This document shows, piece by piece, positions 22,221-29,710 of a stretch of DNA of 49,832 nt. The stretch lies in NCBI GenBank assembly GCA_030526425.1, contig JAUNCT010000016.1, positions 1 to 49,832 on the forward strand, read 5' to 3'. Made by a program: the position numbers and the translations under genes. Every line of letters starts with the position of its first letter. The first letter of the stretch is position 1. This stretch comes from Clostridia bacterium. Its GTDB lineage: Bacteria; Bacillota; Clostridia; Christensenellales; CAG-138. The notes below the pieces were generated by a model. The model searched no databases, was not told the origin of the DNA, and saw only the letters and a list, made by a program, of their open reading frames with translations.

Positions 22221-23594
22221 TCAATCCTCGTCGCTCGAGGCGAAGTCCGTCTGTTCGCCCGTCGGCATGGGATCGCCGTTGTAGATGATGCCGAGCAGCG
22301 TGTTGCGCGTGGAGGGCATATCATATGTCAGCACGAAACGACCCTTGCTGTTCTTGCCGTTCGAGCTCGTTCCGGGGAACGGGATGGTCGTCTGCTCGAT
22401 GGTGAACTCGTTCGTCAGCGCCATCGTCGCCAACTGGACGATCGCATCGACGCTCAGGTTCGTCGCCGAATACTGCGCCACGTACTCGATGATGTTCATC
22501 AGCTTCGGCACGGACCATTCGGTGCGCATCTTCTCGTACATGAGCAGGATGACCTTGCGCTGGCGCTCGGTACGGCCCCAGTCGCCTTTGCCGGAGGAAT
22601 AACGGTCGCGGCAATACCACAGCGTGGTCTCGCCGGTCAGGCGCTGCACGCCCTCCTGCACGGGGATGGTCGTCCACGTACGCGCGCCGACCTTTTCGGC
22701 CTCGTTCTGGCACTTCTTGTTGATGAAGCGGCACTCCTCCTCGGTCAGGTAGATGTCGAGACCGCCGAATTCGTCGACGATGTGTTCGAACATCTTGAAC
22801 GTGATGGAGATGTAGTTCTGGATATCCAGCTGGAAGTTGTTCTTTCCGTTCAGCGTATTGATCAGCATGCCGACGCCGCCGTTCGAATACGCCTTGTTGA
22901 TCTTGTCGTACCAGCCGGTGCGGTCGTCGATGTACGCCGCGCCGTCACGCATGATGGAGAAGATGCACACGCGGTGCGTGACCTTGTTGACCGAAACGAT
23001 CATCATCGAGTCGGAGTTTCCCGTGTTGTCCGCCGTGGCGTCCGCCGCGCGCGGGTCGATGCCGACGAGCAGGATGTTGATGATATCGTCGTTGATCTTG
23101 TCCACGGCGTAGATGGGCGCGGGCAACGGCGTCGGTTCCGGCGTCGCGGTCGGTTCGGGTGTCGGCTCCGGCGTGATGGACGCCGGGTCGATCGTCGCAA
23201 AGCTCATCATCGCGGGCGTTGCCGCGGGGTCGGGCGTGGGTGCCGGCGTATCGGTCGGACGCTCGACGATCTCGACGCGGTCGTTGTTGCGCACCGTGCT
23301 GTACAGCTTGTAGAAGTAGCCGCCCACGGCAAGACCCGCCACGAGGAACAGCACCAGCAACACCAGAAGGATCGTCTTCCAGACGCTCTTCTTTTTCTTC
23401 TTTTTCTTTTTCTTCTTTCCGTTCCCCTTGCCGGCGGCTGCCTTCGCGGCTGCGGCTTTGCGCTTGCGGAGCTCCGCGAGTTCCGCCTCGGAACGGCGGC
23501 GCTTTTTCGGCGCGCCCTCGGGTCTCGCGCTTCTTGCGGCGCGCTCGGGGTCGCGGGTCTTCTTCACTTTTTCGATCTGCCGTGTTTTTTCCAT
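22221..23594 (-). CDS. LytR-CpsA-Psr family glycopolymer ligase
   Basis: 457 residues. A highly basic cytoplasmic tail with ten consecutive lysines (60-69), one membrane helix (about 71-93), a Thr/Pro-rich linker (about 112-165), then the LCP catalytic domain: NILLVGIDPR, SDSMMIVSVN, and YCRDRYSSGKGDWGRTERQR. The Arg/Asp residues bind the pyrophosphate of a polyprenyl-linked polymer. LCP enzymes attach teichoic-acid-like or capsular polymers to peptidoglycan. The usual PRD after the second beta strand reads MRD here. The neighbouring DUF368 gene would recycle the released undecaprenyl phosphate. Confidence 0.9.
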   Translation of the reverse strand: MEKTRQIEKVKKTRDPERAARSARPEGAPKKRRRSEAELAELRKRKAAAAKAAAGKGNGKKKKKKKKKKSVWKTILLVLLVLFLVAGLAVGGYFYKLYSTVRNNDRVEIVERPTDTPAPTPDPAATPAMMSFATIDPASITPEPTPEPTATPEPTPLPAPIYAVDKINDDIINILLVGIDPRAADATADNTGNSDSMMIVSVNKVTHRVCIFSIMRDGAAYIDDRTGWYDKINKAYSNGGVGMLINTLNGKNNFQLDIQNYISITFKMFEHIVDEFGGLDIYLTEEECRFINKKCQNEAEKVGARTWTTIPVQEGVQRLTGETTLWYCRDRYSSGKGDWGRTERQRKVILLMYEKMRTEWSVPKLMNIIEYVAQYSATNLSVDAIVQLATMALTNEFTIEQTTIPFPGTSSNGKNSKGRFVLTYDMPSTRNTLLGIIYNGDPMPTGEQTDFASSDED

Positions 23595-23633
23595 CGGTTT
23601 CTCTTTCCTGCCTTTATACTCTGTTTTCGCACC

Positions 23634-24545
23634 TTATGCGTTTTGGTCTTTTTTCTTGTCGCGGAGGCTTCCGACCATCTCGCCGAAATCGAGCCCCTTG
23701 TCGCCCTTTCCGCTCTTCAGTTCACGCCGCGACTGCCAGAGCCCCGCCGCGAGACCGGCGATCAGCAACGGTACGCACCACCACGAAAAGCCCTTGAGCA
23801 CCGAGGGGACGATGAGCGCCATGCTGCCGACCGAGATGCCGATGATGGTCGTGTAGCTCGGCGCGCGGTAACGCTTGAAGAGGAAGCTGATCAGAACGAT
23901 CATGAAGATCGCGGGCAGGATGAAGCCCACGCCCATGAAGAACAGCGTCGGGATGTAGATATCCGCGATCGCGATGACGACGGATTTGTACAGCCCGAGG
24001 AACTCCAACAAAAACGAGCAGCTGAGACCCGGCACGATGATGCCCACCGCCATCACGGCGCCCGCCTGGAGCGCCAGCGGGATGGGCAGCGCGCGCCCGA
24101 CGCTTTCCGCGACGGTTGCCGCCTTCGAGTTGTCCAGCGTCATCAGCGTCATGGTGAAGGCAAAGCCCGCGAGCATGAACAGCAGGTCCTTCCACCGGAA
24201 CCCGGGGTGCCGCTCCGTCAGCGTTTCCGCCCACAGCACCGGGATGCTCCCCAGCATGAAGCCGATGAACAGCGACAGCATCTCCGCTTCGTACGATTCG
24301 ATGACGACCTTCAGCACGGAGCTGGTCAGCAGCACGCCGATCACGCCGCCCACGCCGATGGGGAACAGGAACCGGAAGCTTTCTTTGAACTGCTTCAGCA
24401 GATTTTTGATCGCCTCGACCATGGGCTCGAACAGGCCCATCGACACCGCGAGCACGCCGCCCGAAACGCCCGGCAGCACGAAGCCGACGCCGATGGCGAT
24501 ACCGCATGCGATCTTTTTCCAAACGGATCTCAGTTTTTCCCGCAT
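23634..24545 (-). CDS. DUF368 protein, probable undecaprenyl-phosphate translocase (PopT-like)
   Basis: 303 residues, about eight membrane helices. Two related conserved blocks, GIGVGFVLPGVSGG (about 18-31) and VGIIVPGLSCSFLL, are the DUF368 inverted-repeat signatures. Members of this family were shown to recycle undecaprenyl phosphate across the membrane. It begins the envelope gene group, with LCP 39 bp downstream. An extended -10 (TGG TATAAT near 24590) precedes it. The family assignment is firm; the C55-P role comes from studied relatives. Confidence 0.9.
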   Translation of the reverse strand: MREKLRSVWKKIACGIAIGVGFVLPGVSGGVLAVSMGLFEPMVEAIKNLLKQFKESFRFLFPIGVGGVIGVLLTSSVLKVVIESYEAEMLSLFIGFMLGSIPVLWAETLTERHPGFRWKDLLFMLAGFAFTMTLMTLDNSKAATVAESVGRALPIPLALQAGAVMAVGIIVPGLSCSFLLEFLGLYKSVVIAIADIYIPTLFFMGVGFILPAIFMIVLISFLFKRYRAPSYTTIIGISVGSMALIVPSVLKGFSWWCVPLLIAGLAAGLWQSRRELKSGKGDKGLDFGEMVGSLRDKKKDQNA

Positions 24546-24724
24546 GATTTCTTCCTTATGGCATAGTTTCTCATTTTCATAATCAACTCATTATACCACA
24601 GTTTCCGCCGCGGATTATGGAATTTTTTTGAACTATGCCCCGTTTCCGCCGCCTATTGCCCCGAAAAACCCATCTGTGTTAGGATGGTAACGACAGTTTA
24701 CCGAAGTACAGACAAGGAGCCCCC

Positions 24725-24862
24725 ATGGAGATCGAACAACTCGAATGCATCGTCGCCGTCGTGAAGAACAAGACCTTTCTCGACGCCGCCGCGGCGCTGA
24801 ACCGTTCCCAGTCCTCCCTGTCCAAAAGCATCCGCCGGTTGGAGGAGGAGCTCGGCGTTTGA
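24725..24862 (+). pseudogene. LysR-type regulator N-terminal stub
   Basis: 45 codons encode MEIEQLECIVAVVKNKTF and the rest of a LysR winged-helix N terminus up to RRLEEELGV, then TGA at 24860. A normal LysR regulator continues for about 250 residues after this point. I find no LysR effector domain downstream; the next 90 nt lead into the promoter of the transferase gene. An AAGGAG-like box (ACAAGGAGCC) precedes the ATG. This is most likely the remnant of a deleted regulator rather than a functional micro-protein. Confidence 0.75.
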
Positions 24863-24953
24863 CCGATGAAATGTTCGCACATGGTCTTCGCCTGCTCACG
24901 TGCCTTCGGTACGCGCCGCCTGCGTTCGTTCCGCATCCGGCGGGACGGTCCAT

Positions 24954-24983
24954 TTGACACCTCTCCGCGCATCGGTGTATAAT
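24954..24983 (+). promoter_or_regulatory. Strong promoter of the sugar-phosphate transferase gene
   Basis: TTGACA (24954-24959), an 18-nt spacer and TATAAT (24978-24983): both hexamers are perfect consensus. The start codon is about 50 nt downstream. Confidence 0.85.
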
Positions 24984-25033
24984 TTATGGGTTTATCGGGT
25001 GAAAAAGCCCGGCCGGAAGGAGAACGTGAATTT

Positions 25034-26437
25034 ATGGCGGAAACGACGACCCCGCACCGCTTTTTGGTCAAGTGGCGCCACTTGTTCCAAAGCGTGCTGA
25101 AGCTTTTGCTGCTTGCGGGCGATACCTACGCCTTTATCTTTTGTGTGGACCGGTGGTATCCCGCGACGGATTTCCACTTTTGGGGTTACGTGATGTTCGC
25201 GGTGCTGTACGTCATCGTGCTGCTCGCCTTCATCAACATGTACCGGTGCTTCAGCATCGGCACCCTGCGCAAGCGCGAGCTCGTCATCGGCGCGTTCATC
25301 GCCATCTCGCTGACAAACCTCGTCAACTACTTCGTCATCTGTCTGCTGTCGAAGTACATCGTAAGCGTGTTGTACCTCGGCTTCATCTGCTGCTGTCAGA
25401 TCGTGTACAGCGCATTGCTGCTGCTCGCGGCGAACTTCCTGTTCTTCCGCCTGCGCCCCTCGCGCGACGCGCTCGTCATCTGCGCCGAGGACCGGCACGA
25501 TGCGGACACCTTGCGGAAGTTCGATTATCTCAGAGAAAGCTACCATGTGCAGGAGGTCGTTTCCGAGTCCGACCCGCGGGAGCTTCTGTATGAAAAGCTC
25601 GAAAAATGCAGCACGGTCGTGTGCGGCAGCGTGGACCTCGCCCTCCGCAGCGAGCTGGTGAAATATTGCTTCGAAAAGAACAAGCGCATGTTCGTCATGC
25701 CGCAGCCGGACGACATCATCCTGCACTCCTCGCACGAGGTCTTCGTCGGCGACAGCATGATGTACCTGTGCCGCAACCGCACCTTCACGCTCGAGCAGCT
25801 CATCATCAAGCGGCTCATCGACATCGTCGCGTCGCTCTTCGGCATCGTGCTGACGGGTCCGCTCATGCTGCTCACGGCGCTCGCCATCAAGCTGCAGGAC
25901 GGCGGTCCGGTGTTCTTCAAGCAGGTCCGCTACACGCGCAACTGCAAAAAGTTCACGCTCATCAAGTTCCGCTCGATGATCGTCGACGCGGAAAAGGACG
26001 GCGCCCGCTTCACCACCGACCACGACGACCGCATCACCCCCGTGGGGCGCTTCATCCGCCGCACGCGCCTCGATGAGCTGCCGCAGTTCTTCAACATCCT
26101 CGCGGGGGACATGTCCCTCGTCGGTCCGCGCGCCGAGCGCATCGAGAACGTTGAGTACTACTGCAAGCTCATGCCCGAGTTCCGCTACCGCATGAAGGTC
26201 AAGGCGGGTCTCACCGGCTACGCGCAGATCTACGGCAAGTACAACACCACCTATGAGGACAAGCTCAAGATGGACCTGATGTACATCGAGAACTGCTCCA
26301 TCATGGAGGACATCCAGCTGCTGTTCCAGACCGTGCGCGTCCTCTTCATCCCCGACAGCACCGAGGGCTTCGTCACCACGACCCTCGACGGGCTCGGCAA
26401 GACGGACGAACAAGACACAGAAAAACATTCGCTGTGA
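25034..26437 (+). CDS. Polyprenyl glycosylphosphotransferase (exopolysaccharide initiating enzyme)
   Basis: 467 residues. Four N-terminal membrane helices (about 13-145), a degenerate Rossmann-like middle domain, and a C-terminal bacterial sugar transferase domain. The last contains KRLIDIVASLFGIVL, FFKQVR, KFTLIKFRSM, RLDELPQFFNILAGDMSLVGPR and VKAGLTGYAQIYG. It transfers a sugar phosphate from a nucleotide sugar to undecaprenyl phosphate, the first step of an extracellular polysaccharide. ATG 25034 follows AAGGAG; the in-frame ATG at 24986 lies at the -10 box and is unlikely. No other polysaccharide genes are adjacent. Its 3' end is duplicated directly downstream. Confidence 0.92.
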   Translation: MAETTTPHRFLVKWRHLFQSVLKLLLLAGDTYAFIFCVDRWYPATDFHFWGYVMFAVLYVIVLLAFINMYRCFSIGTLRKRELVIGAFIAISLTNLVNYFVICLLSKYIVSVLYLGFICCCQIVYSALLLLAANFLFFRLRPSRDALVICAEDRHDADTLRKFDYLRESYHVQEVVSESDPRELLYEKLEKCSTVVCGSVDLALRSELVKYCFEKNKRMFVMPQPDDIILHSSHEVFVGDSMMYLCRNRTFTLEQLIIKRLIDIVASLFGIVLTGPLMLLTALAIKLQDGGPVFFKQVRYTRNCKKFTLIKFRSMIVDAEKDGARFTTDHDDRITPVGRFIRRTRLDELPQFFNILAGDMSLVGPRAERIENVEYYCKLMPEFRYRMKVKAGLTGYAQIYGKYNTTYEDKLKMDLMYIENCSIMEDIQLLFQTVRVLFIPDSTEGFVTTTLDGLGKTDEQDTEKHSL

Positions 26438-26444
26438 CCCTCGT

Positions 26445-26668
26445 ATGTTCCGACAAGGTCCGACGCGCCGATAAACGCCGGCAAGTACGACACCACCTGT
26501 GAGGACAAGCTCAAGCCGGACCCGATGTACATCGGGAACCGGTCCATCCCGGAGGACATCCGGCTGCTGTTCCGGACCGTGCGCGTCCTCTTCATTCCCG
26601 ACAGCACCGAGGGCTTCGTCACCACGACCCTCGACGGACTCGGCAAGACGGACGAACAAGACAAATGA
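26445..26668 (+). pseudogene. Diverged in-frame tandem copy of the transferase 3' end
   Basis: From about 26445 to the TGA at 26666-26668, the sequence repeats the last 70 or so codons of the transferase at an offset of 246 nt (82 codons). It is in the same frame and open all the way from the transferase stop. The match starts weakly (about 26445-26479) and is strong from GGCAAGTAC at 26480. It has about nine amino-acid changes (for example N to D, Y to C, Q to R twice, M to P twice) but only two silent ones in the strong part. No start codon or ribosome binding site is evident, so it is probably untranslated. Confidence 0.8.
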
Positions 26669-26673
26669 CATCC

Positions 26674-26700
26674 GCACCCCGCACCACGCGGGGTGCTTTT
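26674..26700 (+). terminator. Terminator after the duplicated transferase tail
   Basis: GCACCCCGC / GCGGGGTGC is a perfect 9-bp stem with a 5-nt loop and TTTT. The original copy has no terminator of its own, so the transcript should run through the duplicate. Confidence 0.85.
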
Positions 26701-26808
26701 CGTTGGCACGAGCCACACGCCCCTCTTCCCGTCCTCCCCCGTGGCGCATCCGCCGCGTCCGTTGTATAATATCCGAGAACCCGAAAACGAAAGGAACCGT
26801 TCCTTCCC

Positions 26809-27192
26809 ATGCTGTTTTCCCCGTATCTTCTCATCGCCGTTGCGGTGATCGCCCTTTTGCTGTGGCTCCTCTACGCCAACGGCTATGTCGCCTACACCCG
26901 CAAGCGCGCCCTGTACTACACCGGGCACAGCTTCCGCTTCCGCCGTTTCAAGGCCTGCACGGGCAGTGAAACGCGCGTTCTGCCCGTGCGCCCCGGCGAG
27001 GTCACCGTCCGTTTCGCGGCAACGCTCTCCCGCGGGGATTGTTACTGTGAGATCTATTCGAAGGACAAGTCCCTCTTCCGCACCCTGTACCCGAACGAGG
27101 ACACGACCTTCGTTGCCGAGCGCGGCGTGCGCTACTTGATCCGTTACGTATTCGACCACGCCGACGGCTCCTTCGACGTGACCCTGTACTGA
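26809..27192 (+). CDS. Small membrane-anchored protein of unknown function
   Basis: 127 residues with a single N-terminal membrane helix (about 5-25), then a basic segment (YTRKR, RFRRFK), and a predicted beta-rich domain to the C terminus. I recognise no family. A TATAAT at 26765-26770 lies about 40 nt upstream. The Shine-Dalgarno is weak and distant (AAAGGAA). It stops 20 bp before the radical SAM gene, so the two are likely co-transcribed. Confidence 0.65.
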   Translation: MLFSPYLLIAVAVIALLLWLLYANGYVAYTRKRALYYTGHSFRFRRFKACTGSETRVLPVRPGEVTVRFAATLSRGDCYCEIYSKDKSLFRTLYPNEDTTFVAERGVRYLIRYVFDHADGSFDVTLY

Positions 27193-27212
27193 ACCCGCCG
27201 AAAGGAGGGCGC

Positions 27213-28091
27213 ATGCATTTCGTCCGGGCAAAGAGCATCCTCTCGCCGCAAAACGGCATGAACCTCTACCGCGGCTGCAGCCACGGGTGCATCTATTGCG
27301 ACAGCCGCAGCCTCTGCTACCATATCGACCACGCGTTCGAAGACATCGAGGTCAAGGAGAACGCTCCCGAGCTGCTCGAGCGCGCGCTCCGCGCAAAGCG
27401 CAAGCGCTGCATGATCGGCACCGGGTCGATGTGCGACCCCTACCTGCACGCGGAAGCGGAGCTCGGGCTCACGCGCCGCTGCCTCGAAATCGTCGAACGG
27501 TACGGATTCGGCGCGGCGGTCCTGACGAAATCCGACCTTGTGCTGCGTGACCTCGACCTGCTCTCCGCCATCCATGCGAAGGCAAAAGCCGTCGTGCAGA
27601 TGACCCTCACGACCTACGATGAGGGGCTGTGCCGCATCCTCGAGCCGAACGTCTGCAGCACGGGCGCCCGCCATGCGGCGCTGTGCAGGTTCCGCGATGC
27701 GGGCATCCCGACGGTCGTCTGGCTGTCGCCCGTGCTGCCCTACCTCACCGACACGGAGGAAAACCTCCGCGGCATCCTCGGGCTTTGCCTCGATGCGGGC
27801 GTCAAGGGCGTACTGTGCTTCGGCATGGGGCTGACCCTCCGCGACGGCGACCGCGAGTACTTTTACGCCGCGCTCGACAAGCACTTCCCCGGGCTGAAGC
27901 AGCGCTACATCCGCACCTTCGGCAGCGCGTACGATTGCGCGAGTCCCAACGCGGAAAAGCTGTGGCGCATCTTTGATGAAACACTGGAGAAATACGGTGT
28001 TCTGCACACGCCGGAGGAGTGCTTCCGTTTCCTTCGCACCCTGCCGGAAACCGCCGTACAACAAAGCCTGTTCGACCCTTCCCTCCTTTGA
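27213..28091 (+). CDS. SPL-family radical SAM protein
   Basis: 292 residues. CSHGCIYC (C22, C26, C29) provides the CxxxCxxC ligands for the [4Fe-4S] cluster that cleaves S-adenosylmethionine. MNLYRGCSHGCIYCDSRS, GTGSMCDPY and VLTKSDLVLRDLDLL match the spore photoproduct lyase-like (Rv2578c/SplB-related) group. Members of this subgroup have no settled function; the protein is shorter than true spore photoproduct lyase and lacks its conserved C-terminal Cys region. GAAAGGAGG precedes ATG 27213. Confidence 0.88.
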   Translation: MHFVRAKSILSPQNGMNLYRGCSHGCIYCDSRSLCYHIDHAFEDIEVKENAPELLERALRAKRKRCMIGTGSMCDPYLHAEAELGLTRRCLEIVERYGFGAAVLTKSDLVLRDLDLLSAIHAKAKAVVQMTLTTYDEGLCRILEPNVCSTGARHAALCRFRDAGIPTVVWLSPVLPYLTDTEENLRGILGLCLDAGVKGVLCFGMGLTLRDGDREYFYAALDKHFPGLKQRYIRTFGSAYDCASPNAEKLWRIFDETLEKYGVLHTPEECFRFLRTLPETAVQQSLFDPSLL

Positions 28092-28094
28092 GGC

Positions 28095-28123
28095 AAAAAA
28101 AAGACGCCGCCGGCGTCTTTTTT
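28095..28123. terminator. Bidirectional terminator between convergent genes
   Basis: AAAAGACGCC / GGCGTCTTTT palindrome with a 3-nt loop; T or A runs flank both sides. Confidence 0.85.
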
Positions 28124-28124
28124 C

Positions 28125-28619
28125 TTATATCGTTTTGAGAAAGAAGCGGTCCATCGCCGCGTGGTTCACGCACGCCGGGCGGTCGATTTCCGTATAGCCG
28201 AGTTTGCGGTACAGCGCGACCGCCACGGCGAACTTCGCGTTCGTTTCCATGTACAGACTGCGGTAGCCCGCGGCGCGCGCCTTTTCCTCACACAGCCCGA
28301 CGAGCGCGCGTCCGAGTCCCCTGCCCTTCACACCGTCCGCAAGGTAAAGCTTCTGGCACTCCGCACAGCCTTCGAACAAGGGGAACGCGGCGTAACCGAT
28401 GCCGCCGAGCACCGTGCCGTCCTCCGCGGTGAGCACAAAATAATCCGTGCCCGGTCCCGCAAGGTAGACCGTGCTCAGCCGGTCGAGCTCCGGGTCGAAA
28501 TACACCGTCCCCGGGACGGCAAGTCCGTGCTGTTCGAAATTGCGGCGGATGATCGCCGCGAGCGCCGCATCGTCCTCCCTGCGGATCCTGCGGACGGTGT
28601 AACCCGCAAACGCGTTCAT
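28125..28619 (-). CDS. GNAT family N-acetyltransferase
   Basis: 164 residues. It starts MNAFAGYTVRRIRREDD, a typical GNAT beta1, with QKLYLADGVKGRGLGRALV (about 92-110) as the acetyl-CoA loop and KFAVAVALYRKLGY as the late helix. ATG 28619 overlaps the TGA of the upstream DMT gene (ATGA), so the two are translationally coupled. The acceptor is unknown. Co-expression with an exporter suggests that substrate modification and export may be linked. Confidence 0.88.
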   Translation of the reverse strand: MNAFAGYTVRRIRREDDAALAAIIRRNFEQHGLAVPGTVYFDPELDRLSTVYLAGPGTDYFVLTAEDGTVLGGIGYAAFPLFEGCAECQKLYLADGVKGRGLGRALVGLCEEKARAAGYRSLYMETNAKFAVAVALYRKLGYTEIDRPACVNHAAMDRFFLKTI

Positions 28620-29563
28620 GCCGCCGCCTTCTTCGCGCCCGTGTTCACGATGAAGATGCCGATGGCGATCAGCACCAGCGAACCCGCCGCCGCCCAACCA
28701 AGCGCCGCGCTCTCCTTCAGCAGCAGAGCGGAAAGCACCACGCCGAAGGTCGGCGTGAGGAAGCCGTACACCGCCACGCGCGACACGGGGTTGTATTTCA
28801 GCAGCGTGCTCCACAGCGAATACGCCGCCGCGGAAACGAACGCGAGGAACAGCAGCATCCACACCGCGCCCGGCTGTGCCGTCGTCAGCCTGCCGCCGAA
28901 CGCCAGCCCGAACACGGTCATGACGACGCCGCCGATGAGGAACTGCCAGCCGCTCAGCAGCAGCGGGTCGTCCTCCTTCGCGTAATCCTTCATCACGGCG
29001 GAAGAGCAGGCGTAGCACACGGTCGACAGCAGCACCAGCCCGTCGCCGCCGAAGTTGAACCGCAGACCGGACCCGTTCCCCGCGAGATTCACGAGCACCA
29101 CGCCCGCAAAGCCCACCAGGCTGCCGACCATCTTCCGTGCGGTCAGCCGTTCCTTGCGGAACACGAGGCTCGCCACGGCGATCGCCACGAACACGTTCGC
29201 GCCCTGCACGATGGAGGCCTTCACGCCCGTGGTGTGCGCGAGACCGATGTAAAACAGCACGTACTGACCGACCGTCTGCAGCATCGACAACACCGCCGCG
29301 CGCCCCCAGGTGCGCCCACGCGGGATGAGCAGGCGTTTGCGCATGCAGGACCCCGCGACGATCGCCATCACACCCGCGAGCACGAAGCGCAGCCCCGCGA
29401 AGAGGATCTGCGTCATCGCCTCCCCTGCGCCGATGCCGAACAGGGCGTAGCCCACCTTGATGCATGGAAAAGCGCTGCCCCACAGCCCGCTGCAGATGAG
29501 CGCGCCGAGCATCACCACCGCCGTTTTCGAAAAAAAGCCGTCCTTCCGGACCGTCTGTTCCAT
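28616..29563 (-). CDS. EamA/DMT superfamily transporter
   Basis: 315 residues, ten predicted helices in two EamA repeats (LWGSAFPCIKVGYAL near the N terminus; VSRVAVYGFLTPTFGVVLSALLLKE in the second). It is probably a metabolite exporter. ATG 29563 follows AAGGAG; an upstream in-frame ATG at 29608 lacks a ribosome binding site. An extended -10 (TGATATAAT, about 29617-29625) precedes it. Confidence 0.88.
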   Translation of the reverse strand: MEQTVRKDGFFSKTAVVMLGALICSGLWGSAFPCIKVGYALFGIGAGEAMTQILFAGLRFVLAGVMAIVAGSCMRKRLLIPRGRTWGRAAVLSMLQTVGQYVLFYIGLAHTTGVKASIVQGANVFVAIAVASLVFRKERLTARKMVGSLVGFAGVVLVNLAGNGSGLRFNFGGDGLVLLSTVCYACSSAVMKDYAKEDDPLLLSGWQFLIGGVVMTVFGLAFGGRLTTAQPGAVWMLLFLAFVSAAAYSLWSTLLKYNPVSRVAVYGFLTPTFGVVLSALLLKESAALGWAAAGSLVLIAIGIFIVNTGAKKAAA

Positions 29564-29667
29564 CCGTTCTCTCCTTACATATCGACTCATGCGCCACATG
29601 GGACGCACGAATAATAATTATATCATGTCCCGTTCCCCGGGTGCACGCGTTCTCTACAAAACAAAGG

Positions 29668-29691
29668 AAAAACCGGGTCCGAAGACCCGGT
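29668..29691 (-). terminator. Terminator of the DUF3298 protein gene
   Basis: ACCGGGTC / GACCCGGT is a perfect 8-bp stem with a CGAA loop; TTTTT follows on the minus strand. Confidence 0.85.
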
Positions 29692-29710
29692 CTCACCGGC
29701 GTGTATCCGC

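Noticed and set aside
23400..23420. Programmed frameshift at the LCP poly-lysine tract
   Set aside because: The A-rich run is interrupted by G (AAG codons) and the frame is open and correct on both sides; no alternative product is evident.
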